Positions 18,859-28,391 of a stretch of DNA of 35,374 bases are shown one piece after another. The stretch is taken from the NCBI GenBank assembly GCA_023254555.1, contig JALRLI010000003.1, positions 1 to 35,374 of the forward strand, read 5' to 3'. Position numbers and translations under genes: made by a program. The notes below the pieces were generated by a model. The model was not told the origin of the DNA. It made no database searches and saw only the letters and a program-made list of their open reading frames with translations. Numbering within the stretch: the first letter of the stretch is position 1; the number at the start of each line of letters is the position of its first letter. The DNA comes from Microbacteriaceae bacterium. Lineage in GTDB: Bacteria; Actinomycetota; Actinomycetes; Actinomycetales; Microbacteriaceae.

Positions 18859-19315
18859 CGATACCGTCCTCGTCAGACCAGACGGTCGCTCCGGGTTTGA
18901 ACGTAACACCGGCAATGGTCACAGGCACATCCATCTCTCCAGCGCCAGTCTTCGTTGATTTAGCAGGGTTGCTGCCGAGCGCTTTTAAACCAATAGGCAG
19001 TTCTGAAATTGCGTTTCGGTCTCGAATTGCGCCATTCACGATAATGCCAGCCCATCCATTCTCAACACCGAGCGCAGCAATGATGTCACCCACAAGTGCA
19101 GTTTCTAATGAACCGCTCCCGTCGATGACGAGCACTGCGCCGTTGCCGGGCGAAGAGAGAACCGATTTCAAGAGCGCATTGTCTTGAAAGCACTTGACAG
19201 TTCGAACTGGGCCTGTGAATTGTTTGTGCCCTCCAATGTTTTGAAATTGAACCGCCACAGATTGCAGCTGGTCGCCCATTTCATCCCATAGGTCTGCGGT
19301 ACTCACGTTTGTCAT
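18845..19315 (-). CDS. rraA: RraA-like protein (RNase E activity regulator / aldolase-like fold)
   Basis: [18 protein letters not shown]...[19 protein letters not shown]...[11 protein letters not shown]. Confidence 0.88.
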   Translation of the reverse strand: MTNVSTADLWDEMGDQLQSVAVQFQNIGGHKQFTGPVRTVKCFQDNALLKSVLSSPGNGAVLVIDGSGSLETALVGDIIAALGVENGWAGIIVNGAIRDRNAISELPIGLKALGSNPAKSTKTGAGEMDVPVTIAGVTFKPGATVWSDEDGIVTQK

Positions 19316-19318
19316 GTG

Positions 19319-20398
19319 TTAAGCGTAGCCTCGCCAGAGCGAGTCAGGAATTGAAACATCGCTCACATTCAGTTCTTTGGCCCAGTTCAACGCGAAATGA
19401 GGATCTCGTAGCGCAGCTCGAGCGACGCAGACTGCATCCGCTTGGCCGGTAGTAACAATGGTCTCCGCTTGCGACGCAGTGTTAATCAGGCCCGCTACAG
19501 AAACGGTGAGGCCAGTCGCACGCTTGACTTCCTCGGCAAAAGGAACCTGATAGGAGGGACGCACCTGGATTGGTGCGGTGGCCACATTTCCGCCACTTGA
19601 GATATCAATGAGGTCAGCGCCGTCTTTCGAAACCCATTCGGCGACCACGGCTGTCTCATCTACATCGAAACCACCTTCGACCCACTCGCTAGCGGAGAAG
19701 CGAACGAAGAGCGGCACCTCGGGTTGAGTATGTCTAATCGCCGCAACTATTCGGCGAAGTAAGCGTGACCGGTTCTCGAGTGTGCCACCGTATTCATCGT
19801 CACGCTGGTTGCTTAGCGGCGACAAAAATTCGTGCAGCAGGTATCCATGCGCAGAGTGCACTTCGAGCACGTCGAAGCCAACAGCAACAGCCCTCGCCGC
19901 TGCCGCGACGAAGGCGTCAATGACCTGATCAATCTGTTCAAGCGTTATCGCAGCAGGGGCAGTCAAACCGTCGAATGCGATTGCAGATGGCGCGAGTGTT
20001 GGCCAGCCTCCGTTAGTGGCGTCTATTGTTCCGCTCGGAGAATCGGGCATCCATGGATACGTCGAGGCCTTGCGGCCGGCGTGAGCAAGTTGAATGCCAA
20101 TCCTGGCACCCTGCTGGTGTGCAAAGTCGATGATCGGGCGAAATTCTGCTGCTTGCTGGTCGTTCCAGATGCCAAGACACAGCGGTGTGATTCTGCCTTC
20201 GGGTGCGACACCCGTAGCTTCGACCATGACGAGGCCGGCGCCTCCACGAGAAAGCGCGCCGTAGTGAACTCGGTGCCACTCGCGTACCAAGCCGTCCTGC
20301 CCAGTTGCTTGGTACTGGCACATCGGGGCGACCCAAGCTCGATTCTTGAAGACAACATTTCTCACCGTTATTGGGTCAAAGAGCCTTATCGCAGCCAT
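19319..20398 (-). CDS. NADH:flavin oxidoreductase, Old Yellow Enzyme family (YqjM-like)
   Basis: FDPITVRNVVFKNRAWVAPMCQY, QLAHAGRKAST, HSAHGYLLHEFLSPLSNQRDDEYGG. Confidence 0.93.
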   Translation of the reverse strand: MAAIRLFDPITVRNVVFKNRAWVAPMCQYQATGQDGLVREWHRVHYGALSRGGAGLVMVEATGVAPEGRITPLCLGIWNDQQAAEFRPIIDFAHQQGARIGIQLAHAGRKASTYPWMPDSPSGTIDATNGGWPTLAPSAIAFDGLTAPAAITLEQIDQVIDAFVAAAARAVAVGFDVLEVHSAHGYLLHEFLSPLSNQRDDEYGGTLENRSRLLRRIVAAIRHTQPEVPLFVRFSASEWVEGGFDVDETAVVAEWVSKDGADLIDISSGGNVATAPIQVRPSYQVPFAEEVKRATGLTVSVAGLINTASQAETIVTTGQADAVCVARAALRDPHFALNWAKELNVSDVSIPDSLWRGYA

Positions 20399-20423
20399 AC
20401 AGAACAGCCTACGATGGAAATCG

Positions 20424-21809
20424 ATGAACGAAACTCTGGTCTGGCTGCGCGACGATTTGCGAATGGCCGATAATCCTGCCTTGAACGCGGCGGCTGAGCG
20501 CGGTGACCCAGTCACGTTGCTCTATGTGCTCGATGAGGTCTCAACCGGTGTGCGTCCGCTCGGAGCGGCGTCGAAGTGGTGGTTGCATCACAGCCTGCAA
20601 TCGCTGAGTTCAGACCTCAAAAAACTCGGCTTGAACATCGTGTTTCGCCGGGGTAGCGCGCTTGCGGTAGTGCCCGAAGTAGTCAGAGAGCTCGGCGCTG
20701 ACGCAGTCTATTGGAATCGGCGCTACGGGCTGGCGGAACGTGACATTGATACCCAACTCAAAACTGAGCTAAGGGAGCAGTCGATTGAGGTGCAGAGTTT
20801 TCGGGCGGGATTACTCATCGAGCCCTGGACTATCTCCACGGGAGCGGGTAAGCCCTACACAGTGTTCACTCCGTATTACAAGGCAACGCTGCAACGGCCG
20901 GAGCCGAGAGCACCGTTCCCAGTGCCGCTGGGGTTGAGCAGATCAACCATCACGCCACCCTCAGACGATATAGACCGCTGGTCACTACTCCCAACCTCAC
21001 CAGACTGGGCAGGAGGTCTGCGTGACCACTGGCAGCCAGGCGAAGCTGGCGCCATCGCGCAATTGAATGAGTTCATAGAGGAGCGGGTTGACGAGTATGC
21101 AGCAGGAAGAGATTTTCCTGCGCTACACAAGACAAGTGAACTCGCACCCCACCTGCGTTTCGGAGAGATAAGCCCTTTCCAGGTTTGGCACGAAGCGAAC
21201 AGCGCAGCGGTCGCGAACCCCGAAATTCGACAGGGCGTGCAATCCTTCTTGAGAGAACTCGCGTGGCGCGAATTCAGCTACAACCTGTTATTTCACTGGC
21301 CTGATCTCAGCACTCAAAACTTTAACCGCAAATTCGATACATTCCCGTGGTGGAATAAAGCAAATTCGCCTGAGTTTGAAGCATGGAAACATGGGAAAAC
21401 CGGAATTCCGCTGGTCGATGCGGGCATGCGCGAGCTCTGGCACACCGGCACAATGCACAACCGGGTGCGCATGGTCGTAGCTTCATTTCTGACAAAGAAT
21501 TTACGTATTGACTGGCGTCTAGGCGAGCAGTGGTTTTGGGACACGCTTGTCGATGCAGACCCTGCAAACAATCCTGCGAGCTGGCAGTGGGTAGCTGGAT
21601 GCGGTGCTGATGCTGCGCCTTACTTCAGAGTCTTCAATCCCGAGCTTCAGGCCAAAAAGTTTGACCCTGACGGTGAGTACATCCGCCGTTGGGTTCCCGA
21701 AGCGGTAGAGCCAGATGGCTCTTTTGCTCAGCATGATTCCTACAAGCCGATTGTGGATCTGAAGCTCAGTAGAGATCAGGCGCTCACTGCTTACGACGCG
21801 ATCAAGTGA
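20424..21809 (+). CDS. phrB: Deoxyribodipyrimidine photo-lyase / cryptochrome family
   Basis: MNETLVWLRDDLRMADNPAL; WREFSYNLLFHWPDL; ANNPASWQWVAGCGADAAPYFRVFNPELQAKKFDPDGEYIRRW. Confidence 0.94.
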   Translation: MNETLVWLRDDLRMADNPALNAAAERGDPVTLLYVLDEVSTGVRPLGAASKWWLHHSLQSLSSDLKKLGLNIVFRRGSALAVVPEVVRELGADAVYWNRRYGLAERDIDTQLKTELREQSIEVQSFRAGLLIEPWTISTGAGKPYTVFTPYYKATLQRPEPRAPFPVPLGLSRSTITPPSDDIDRWSLLPTSPDWAGGLRDHWQPGEAGAIAQLNEFIEERVDEYAAGRDFPALHKTSELAPHLRFGEISPFQVWHEANSAAVANPEIRQGVQSFLRELAWREFSYNLLFHWPDLSTQNFNRKFDTFPWWNKANSPEFEAWKHGKTGIPLVDAGMRELWHTGTMHNRVRMVVASFLTKNLRIDWRLGEQWFWDTLVDADPANNPASWQWVAGCGADAAPYFRVFNPELQAKKFDPDGEYIRRWVPEAVEPDGSFAQHDSYKPIVDLKLSRDQALTAYDAIK

Positions 21810-22059
21810 AGTCGTTGAGGGTCGCGAGCCTCGTATTGAGTGCAATTACAATTTGACCCCAGAATCCGGTGAATATCAGCTGCCAGATTGCCAGGATGAC
21901 GCCACCGAAGACGATGCCAAGAGTGTTCAGCGGTCGCAACGAAACCACAAAAGCGATGACTGCGAGTGTGAACCCAACTGCCACCTTGTCGCTCCAGAAA
22001 AGTGAGAAGAGCCCTACTAAGCCTGTTGTAGAGAGCTGAAGAAGTCGTAGCGTTCGCAT
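21802..22059 (-). CDS. Small membrane protein of unknown function
   Basis: 85 aa hydrophobic ORF; convergent overlap of 8 bp with photolyase. Confidence 0.6.
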   Translation of the reverse strand: MRTLRLLQLSTTGLVGLFSLFWSDKVAVGFTLAVIAFVVSLRPLNTLGIVFGGVILAIWQLIFTGFWGQIVIALNTRLATLNDFT

Positions 22060-22081
22060 GCGAATACGTTACGAGTAACGT
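22053..22081. promoter_or_regulatory. Tandem palindromes TTCGCATGCGAA and ACGTTAC-GA-GTAACGT
   Basis: Two back-to-back perfect inverted repeats over the start codon and -10 region of the 21802..22059 gene. Confidence 0.55.
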
Positions 22082-22168
22082 CTGCTGCGAATCCTTCAAT
22101 CACCGAGAATTCTTGGCAACTCGGTCAACCGCGGAGCTGTGAAGGACCTGTGTCGTTAGATTGTGAAG

Positions 22169-22846
22169 ATGGACAGTATCGCAGCGATTATCGATCACAC
22201 TCTGCTCGCGCCTGAAACGACTACCGAGGAGTGTCGTGCCTTCCTGCACGATGCTCTGACACTCAACATTAAGCGAGTGTGCGTCTCGCCAATCTTCGTT
22301 CAGCTTGTGAAAAACGAGAGCCCGTTTGAGGCGGTCACAGTCGTCGGGTTTCCAAGTGGAGCTCACGAGGTTGAAGCCAAAGTGAACGAAATTGAATTAG
22401 CACTGCGATCAGGTGCTGATGAGATTGACGCGGTAGCGAACCTGAACTTCATCCGCTCTCATAGTTGGGCAGATGTGGAATCGGAGTTTCAAAGGTTGCG
22501 TGCAGCGACTCCAGCGAAGGTGCTGAAGGTTATCCTCGAGACGGCCTGCCTGAGTGACGATGAAATCATCGACGCGGTGAATATTGCTGCTGCGACCGGC
22601 ATTGACTTCGTGAAGACAAGCACGGGGTACCACAAATCTGGCGGCGCATCCGAGCACGCAGTCAGCCTGATGTCTCGAGCTGCAGCTGGTCGACTTGGGG
22701 TTAAAGCCTCAGGTGGTATTCGCAGTCTTGCTGATGCCAATGCCATGATTGCTGCCGGTGCCACTCGTCTCGGAGTTTCGGCTACCGCGAAGATCCTCGG
22801 CGGACCAGAACGCCCCAATGCGACAAATGAATCCGTTGGATACTAG
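22169..22846 (+). CDS. deoC: Deoxyribose-phosphate aldolase
   Basis: IDHTLLAPETT, DEIDAVANLNF, DFVKTSTGYH, KASGGIRS. Confidence 0.95.
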   Translation: MDSIAAIIDHTLLAPETTTEECRAFLHDALTLNIKRVCVSPIFVQLVKNESPFEAVTVVGFPSGAHEVEAKVNEIELALRSGADEIDAVANLNFIRSHSWADVESEFQRLRAATPAKVLKVILETACLSDDEIIDAVNIAAATGIDFVKTSTGYHKSGGASEHAVSLMSRAAAGRLGVKASGGIRSLADANAMIAAGATRLGVSATAKILGGPERPNATNESVGY

Positions 22847-22891
22847 CGCGCCATCACGAACAACGAACCACTCCATCTTTAGTGTGAACCT

Positions 22892-23845
22892 ATGAGACTT
22901 GGTGTTTTAGACGTTGGATCGAACACCGTTCACTTGTTAATTGTGGATGCTCATCCGGGTGCAAGCCCAGTGCCTTACCACTCTGAGCGCTCAGTTCTTC
23001 GGCTGATGCAGTACCTTCAACCCGACGGGACAATCAGTGACGATGGTGTGCTGGCTCTTGAGAATGCAATCCAGTCTGCGGTGCAGACGATGCAGCACAT
23101 CGGTGTCGACGACATCCTTCCCACCGCTACGTCTGCAATCAGAGAAGCCGCAAACGGCCCTGAGGTTCTTGCTCAAATTGCTCGAGAGACCGGGATTGAG
23201 CTTCGGGTACTGAGCGGTGAGGATGAGGCCCGCATCACCATGCTGGCCGTACGGCGCTGGTTCGGCTGGTCAGCCGGTGAGATACTCCTGTTTGACATCG
23301 GTGGAGGCTCCTTCGAAATCGCCCAAGGCGCTGACGAGTATCCAGATGTCAGCGTTTCAGTTCCGCTCGGAGCTGGCCGGATGAAGCTCGAGTACTTACC
23401 AGATGATCCACCCCTTCGGGAAGACATCTCAGCCCTGAGAGCTCACGCACGAGAGGTCTTCACCGACGTTCGAAAGCTCTTCAAATCTCGACCGAAGCCA
23501 ACTCGAGTGGTTGGTACCTCAAAGACGATTCGCTCTCTCGCTCGATTGGTTGGAGGCGTGCCCGACGACGGGCAAAGCCCACCCCCGATGCACTACGCAA
23601 ACCTGAGAGATTGGGAACCACGACTCAGGGATATTCCCTCGAGTGCGAGGCAGCTGTTGCCGGGCATCACGCCCGAACGCAGTGAACAGATTGTGGCCGG
23701 CGCTGTGGTCGTACGAACCGCGATGAAAGTGTTCGGCGTTGAAACACTCGAAATCTCGCCCTGGGCACTGCGCGAAGGAATCGTATTGCGGTACATCGAT
23801 TCTCTGGATACCTCCGGCGCCGACCCAGTTAATCTCACGTTTTGA
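22892..23845 (+). CDS. Ppx/GppA phosphatase family protein (exopolyphosphatase-like)
   Basis: LDVGSNTVHLLIVD, TSAIREAANG, FDIGGGSFEIA. Confidence 0.92.
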   Translation: MRLGVLDVGSNTVHLLIVDAHPGASPVPYHSERSVLRLMQYLQPDGTISDDGVLALENAIQSAVQTMQHIGVDDILPTATSAIREAANGPEVLAQIARETGIELRVLSGEDEARITMLAVRRWFGWSAGEILLFDIGGGSFEIAQGADEYPDVSVSVPLGAGRMKLEYLPDDPPLREDISALRAHAREVFTDVRKLFKSRPKPTRVVGTSKTIRSLARLVGGVPDDGQSPPPMHYANLRDWEPRLRDIPSSARQLLPGITPERSEQIVAGAVVVRTAMKVFGVETLEISPWALREGIVLRYIDSLDTSGADPVNLTF

Positions 23846-23871
23846 AACCTGCCCGCAAAGTAGGGTAGATT
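23842..23871 (+). promoter_or_regulatory. Candidate promoter for tRNA-Gln
   Basis: TTGAAA - 18 nt - TAGATT, overlapping the ppx stop codon, upstream of the tRNA. Confidence 0.5.
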
Positions 23872-23903
23872 TGCCTTTTGGCGCCCGCTTGCGGAAGTGC
23901 CAT

Positions 23904-23975
23904 TGGGGTATGGTGTAATTGGCAACACAGCGGTTTCTGGTACCGCCATTCTTGGTTCGAGTCCAGGTACCCCAG
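23904..23975 (+). tRNA. tRNA-Gln (anticodon CTG)
   Basis: Acceptor TGGGGTA/TACCCCA, anticodon stem GCGGT-TTCTGGT-ACCGC, T-arm TTGGTTCGAGTCCAG; no encoded CCA. Confidence 0.95.
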
Positions 23976-24036
23976 CAAGATTTTTGCAACTCATTTCCGA
24001 GGGTTTCGCCGAACACTTCGTGAACAGACGATAATC

Positions 24037-24960
24037 GTGGGTGTGCACTCCTCGCAAGACATCGTGGTCGCGGTAAACCCGTTTGCGTCATTTGGGAAAC
24101 ACGGCGCTGTCGGTGTCGAGGTTGCGCGTGAGCTCGAGCGAGCTGGGTATGGCGTGACAGTGCTGCAGGAGACATCGCTTGCCAAGTTGCAGAGCTCAGT
24201 GCGAGCAGTTCTCCAACCGGCAACTCACGCGCTGATTGTGGTCGGTGGCGACGGCATGGTCTCACTTGGCGTGAACGCGCTTGCAGAGACGAGCATCCCC
24301 TTAGGGATCGTCGCGACGGGTACCGGGAATGACTTCGCGCGCGGGCTCGGCCTGCCAATCAATGAGCCTATGCTCGGTATCACAGTGCTGATCGATCAGC
24401 TGAAGCACAAGCCGCGCAGTGTTGATCTCGCAAGGGTGACGACGCCTGGGGGTGAAACTCGCTGGTACGCGGGTGTGCTCTCAGCTGGCTTCGACGCCTT
24501 GGTAAACGAGAGAGCCAATTCTATGCGATGGCCGAAGGGTGCATCCAGATACGTGTTGGCAATGCTCATAGAGCTCGCTAAATTGCGAAGCCGGCGGTAC
24601 GTGCTCACGCTCGATGGCGTCGAACGTGAAGTTGATGCTGTTCTGGTGTCGATTGCCAACAATGGCTACATGGGAGGCGGGATGCATGTGGCTCCCGAAG
24701 CCAGGCTTGACGACGGGAAACTCGACGTGTTTATCGGGCACAAGCTGAGTCGCACGCGATTGCTGGCGGTTTTTCCGAAGGTCTACGCGGGCACCCATAC
24801 GAAGCATCCTGCCGTCGAGTTTATTCGCGCCATATCTGTAACACTGCGGGCAGAAGACGTGCTCGCGTACGCGGATGGTGAGCGGATTAGCCAGCTCCCG
24901 ATTGATGTGCGCGTAGTCCCCGGAGCGTTGCAGGTATTTAGCGCAGCTGCAGAGGGCTAG
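24037..24960 (+). CDS. Diacylglycerol kinase family lipid kinase
   Basis: VVAVNPFASFGKHG, VVGGDGMVSLGVNAL, GIVATGTGNDFARGLGLP; start trimmed from ORF-track start, which runs through the tRNA; GTG 24037 or 24043. Confidence 0.9.
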   Translation: MGVHSSQDIVVAVNPFASFGKHGAVGVEVARELERAGYGVTVLQETSLAKLQSSVRAVLQPATHALIVVGGDGMVSLGVNALAETSIPLGIVATGTGNDFARGLGLPINEPMLGITVLIDQLKHKPRSVDLARVTTPGGETRWYAGVLSAGFDALVNERANSMRWPKGASRYVLAMLIELAKLRSRRYVLTLDGVEREVDAVLVSIANNGYMGGGMHVAPEARLDDGKLDVFIGHKLSRTRLLAVFPKVYAGTHTKHPAVEFIRAISVTLRAEDVLAYADGERISQLPIDVRVVPGALQVFSAAAEG

Positions 24961-25007
24961 ATTTGTCGGGATGCACGGACTATGGCAGAATCGTATAGTT
25001 ATGCCGC

Positions 25008-25080
25008 GGCCCCATCGTATAGCGGCCTAGTACGCCGCCCTCTCACGGCGGTAACGCGGGTTCGAATCCCGCTGGGGTCA
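25008..25080 (+). tRNA. tRNA-Glu (anticodon CTC)
   Basis: Acceptor GGCCCCA/TGGGGTC, anticodon stem CCGCC-CTCTCAC-GGCGG, T-arm GCGGGTTCGAATCCCGC. Confidence 0.95.
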
Positions 25081-25088
25081 CAAAAGGT

Positions 25089-25128
25089 AAACGTCCCGGG
25101 CTAGATTGTCTGGGGCGTTTATTCTTTT
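25089..25128 (+). terminator. Rho-independent terminator after tRNA-Glu
   Basis: AAACGTCCCGG...CTGGGGCGTTT 11-bp stem (two wobbles) followed by ATTCTTTT. Confidence 0.85.
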
Positions 25129-25181
25129 AACCAGACCCGCCAGAAGCTGAATCAACACAATCCGAAGAAACGAATCTCCGT

Positions 25182-26201
25182 ATGCCGCTGCTTTTTGAAA
25201 TAGTGTCGCTCGTTATTTTGACCGCAATTTTGATCGCAGATTTGCTGATTATTTTCAAGCGTCCACACATTCCGTCGATGCGGGAGGCGAGTCTGTGGGT
25301 CGGGTTTTATGCGCTACTCGCAATTCTTTTTGGTCTGTCAATTTTGGCCATTGGTGATGCCGAGCATGCCGGACAGTTTTACGCGGGCTGGCTCACCGAG
25401 TACAGCCTCAGCTTGGACAACCTCTTCGTCTTCGTCATCATCATGACCCGTTTTGCGGTTCCTAAGAAATACCAGCAAGAAGTGTTGATGGTCGGCATCA
25501 TCATGGCGTTGATTTTGCGCGGCATCTTCATCGTGCTTGGTGCAGCACTCATCGAAAACTTCTCCTGGATTTTCTACATTTTCGGTGCGTTCCTGGTCTA
25601 CACAGCGTGGCACCAAGCGTTCCGCTCTCATGAAGACGAAGAGGAGACTGAGAACAAGCTGATTGGCTTTTTGCGAAAACGCATCACCATCTCACCGGAA
25701 TTTGACGGCGCCAGAATTCGCACGGTTCACAATGGCCAAAAAATGTTCACCCCGATGATTGTGGTGTTCGTCACTATCGCCATCACCGACGTGATATTCG
25801 CCTTCGACTCGATCCCAGCCATCTTCGGGATCACCACAAGCCCCTTCATTGTTTTTGCGGCGAATATCTTCGCGCTGATGGGTTTGCGACAGCTCTACTT
25901 CTTGTTAGGCGGTCTGCTCGAGAAGCTCGAATACCTGAAGTACGGAATCGCGTTCATCTTGGCCTTCATCGGTGTCAAGCTCGTGTTGCACGCAATGCAC
26001 GTGAACGAACTTCCCTTCATAAATGGTGGTGAGCATATCGAGTGGGCTCCAGAGATAAGCACCGTAACTTCGCTTCTGGTGATTGTTGCGGCCATGACTG
26101 TGTCGATTGTGACGAGCCTGCTCAAAGTCAAACGTGAAGCAAAAGTCACTGGCGAGCGCTTGCACCTCGGAGCGGCTGAGCCTGAAGACTCCTCTCAGTA
26201 A
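25182..26201 (+). CDS. TerC/Alx family integral membrane protein (metal homeostasis)
   Basis: SLDNLFVFVIIMTRF, DVIFAFDSIPAIFGIT signature motifs. Confidence 0.93.
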   Translation: MPLLFEIVSLVILTAILIADLLIIFKRPHIPSMREASLWVGFYALLAILFGLSILAIGDAEHAGQFYAGWLTEYSLSLDNLFVFVIIMTRFAVPKKYQQEVLMVGIIMALILRGIFIVLGAALIENFSWIFYIFGAFLVYTAWHQAFRSHEDEEETENKLIGFLRKRITISPEFDGARIRTVHNGQKMFTPMIVVFVTIAITDVIFAFDSIPAIFGITTSPFIVFAANIFALMGLRQLYFLLGGLLEKLEYLKYGIAFILAFIGVKLVLHAMHVNELPFINGGEHIEWAPEISTVTSLLVIVAAMTVSIVTSLLKVKREAKVTGERLHLGAAEPEDSSQ

Positions 26202-26299
26202 GGCGTTCGCGAAGCCAGCCGTTCAGGTAGGCAATGCTAAGATTTTGGTTTAGCTGCGGGTGCTTCCACGGCACCAAACGTTCGACAAATCTAGGCGAT

Positions 26300-27751
26300 A
26301 TGAGTAACACACACGCAACAGCAGGTGCTCCACGCACGCTTGCCGAAAAGGTATGGGATGACCACGTCATTGTTCGTGGCGAGAACGGTCAGCCTGACCT
26401 CATTTACATCGATTTGCACCTGGTGCATGAGGTCACTAGCCCACAAGCGTTTGATGGTTTGCGACTCGCTGACCGTCCAGTTCATCGACTCGATCTCACG
26501 ATTGCCACAGAAGACCACAACACGCCCACAATCAACATCGATCGTGAAATCGCTGAACCCACCAGCCGCGCGCAAATTGAGGCACTGCGAAAGAACGCTG
26601 CTGAATTTGGCGTACGTCTGCACTCCCTCGGTGATGCCGAGCAGGGCATTGTGCACGTTGTCGGCCCGCAGCTCGGGCTCACGATGCCGGGCATCACAGT
26701 GGTTTGTGGAGATTCGCACACGTCCACACACGGAGCGTTCGGTGCGATGGCATTTGGCATCGGCACCAGCGAGGTTGAGCACGTGCTCGCTACCCAAACA
26801 CTGCCGCTGAAGCCGTTCAAAACGATGGCCATCAACGTTGACGGCACGTTGCGGCCTGGGGTGACGGCCAAAGACATTATCCTCGCGGTTATTGCAAAAA
26901 TTGGTACTGGCGGCGGCCAAGGCTATGTGCTTGAGTACCGCGGATCTGCCATTCGTGACCTCTCAATGGAGGGGCGCATGACGATTTGCAACATGTCAAT
27001 TGAGGCCGGCGCTCGTGCGGGAATGGTTGCTCCAGACGAAACAACGTATGAGTATGTCAAAGGTCGCCCGCACGCCCCTCAGGGAGCCGATTGGGATGAA
27101 GCGGTTGCGTACTGGAAGACCCTACCCACCGACGAGGGTGCCACGTTTGACGCAGAAGTGTTCATCAATGCTGACGAGCTCGAACCATTCGTCACCTGGG
27201 GCACGAACCCCGGCCAGGGAGTATCGCTCAGCGGCCGGGTGCCAAACCCAGCTGAAATCACTGACGAGCATGAACGTCACGCAGCGGAGCGCGCGCTCGA
27301 ATACATGGATTTGAACCCTGGTACTCCGTTGAAAGACATTGAAGTTGATGCCGTCTTCATGGGTTCGTGCACGAATAGCCGCATTGAAGATCTGCGAGCA
27401 TTCACCTCGATCATTAAAGGTAAGAAAAAAGCGGATGGCGTGCGCGTCATGGTCGTTCCCGGATCTGCCAGGGTGCGATTGCAGGCAGAGGCAGAAGGCT
27501 TAGACAAAATCATCAAAGACTTCGGCGCCGAATGGCGATTTGCCGGATGTTCGATGTGCCTCGGTATGAACCCAGACCAGCTTGAGCCAGGGGAGCGTTG
27601 CGCATCCACCAGTAACCGCAACTTCGAGGGGCGACAGGGCAGTGGCTCTAGAACTCACCTCGTGTCGCCATTAGTCGCGGCGGCTACGGCGATCAGAGGT
27701 ACCCTCTCGAGCCCGTGGGATCTCGAAGCTGACAAATCGAAGGGAGCGTAA
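26300..27751 (+). CDS. leuC: 3-isopropylmalate dehydratase large subunit
   Basis: [59 protein letters not shown]. Confidence 0.97.
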   Translation: MSNTHATAGAPRTLAEKVWDDHVIVRGENGQPDLIYIDLHLVHEVTSPQAFDGLRLADRPVHRLDLTIATEDHNTPTINIDREIAEPTSRAQIEALRKNAAEFGVRLHSLGDAEQGIVHVVGPQLGLTMPGITVVCGDSHTSTHGAFGAMAFGIGTSEVEHVLATQTLPLKPFKTMAINVDGTLRPGVTAKDIILAVIAKIGTGGGQGYVLEYRGSAIRDLSMEGRMTICNMSIEAGARAGMVAPDETTYEYVKGRPHAPQGADWDEAVAYWKTLPTDEGATFDAEVFINADELEPFVTWGTNPGQGVSLSGRVPNPAEITDEHERHAAERALEYMDLNPGTPLKDIEVDAVFMGSCTNSRIEDLRAFTSIIKGKKKADGVRVMVVPGSARVRLQAEAEGLDKIIKDFGAEWRFAGCSMCLGMNPDQLEPGERCASTSNRNFEGRQGSGSRTHLVSPLVAAATAIRGTLSSPWDLEADKSKGA

Positions 27752-27753
27752 TC

Positions 27754-28353
27754 ATGGAAAAGGTCAATCACATCCATGGTGTCGCTGTGCCACTGCGCCG
27801 CTCGAACGTAGACACTGATCAGATTATTCCGGCTGTCTTCTTGAAGCGCATCACGAAGACTGGTTACGATGACGCGCTTTTTGCTGCCTGGCGTCAAGAC
27901 CCAGCTTTCATCTTGAATCAGCCTGAATACGCGAGCCCGAGCGTTTTGGTCACAGGCCCCGACTTCGGAACCGGCTCATCTCGCGAGCATGCGGTTTGGG
28001 CGCTGCGAGATTTTGGCTTCAAGGCAGTTCTGAGTCCGAAGTTCGGCGACATTTTTCGTGGTAACGCGGGTAAGCAGGGGTTGCTCGCGGCTCAACTCAG
28101 CGAGCAAGACATAGAAGAAATTTGGGCGACACTCGAGGCTAGACCTGGAATGGCTATCGACATCAGCCTCGAGAGCCAAACTGTGACCGTGGGTGAAAAA
28201 ACCTTCACCTTTGATATCGACGAGTACACCCGCTGGCGACTCCTTGAGGGCTACGACGACATCGCGCTAACACTCAGGAACGAAGCAGCAATCACTGATT
28301 TCGAGAAACAACGACCCAACTGGATGCCCAAAACGATTCCGGCTAAGGCCTAA
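27754..28353 (+). CDS. leuD: 3-isopropylmalate dehydratase small subunit
   Basis: [47 protein letters not shown]. Confidence 0.97.
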   Translation: MEKVNHIHGVAVPLRRSNVDTDQIIPAVFLKRITKTGYDDALFAAWRQDPAFILNQPEYASPSVLVTGPDFGTGSSREHAVWALRDFGFKAVLSPKFGDIFRGNAGKQGLLAAQLSEQDIEEIWATLEARPGMAIDISLESQTVTVGEKTFTFDIDEYTRWRLLEGYDDIALTLRNEAAITDFEKQRPNWMPKTIPAKA

Positions 28354-28391
28354 CGGTAAAATTCGAAATAATTAGGCAGAACGCGGAGCTC

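Noticed and set aside
23878-24036. N-terminal extension of the lipid kinase ORF (MAPACGSAIGVWCNWQHSG...)
   Set aside because: This stretch is the translated tRNA-Gln gene; the real start is GTG 24037 or 24043.
23519-24358. 279-aa minus-strand ORF
   Set aside because: Antisense to ppx, tRNA-Gln and the lipid kinase; Arg/Ser-rich shadow ORF.
25129-25181. Possible yybP-ykoY Mn riboswitch upstream of TerC
   Set aside because: Only about 50 nt separate the tRNA terminator from the start codon, too short for this riboswitch.
26202-26299. leuC attenuator or T-box leader
   Set aside because: No Leu-codon-rich leader peptide or T-box sequence; only a weak 5-bp stem GGTGC/GCACC at 26259-26275. The in-frame upstream ATG at 26234 is probably not the start.
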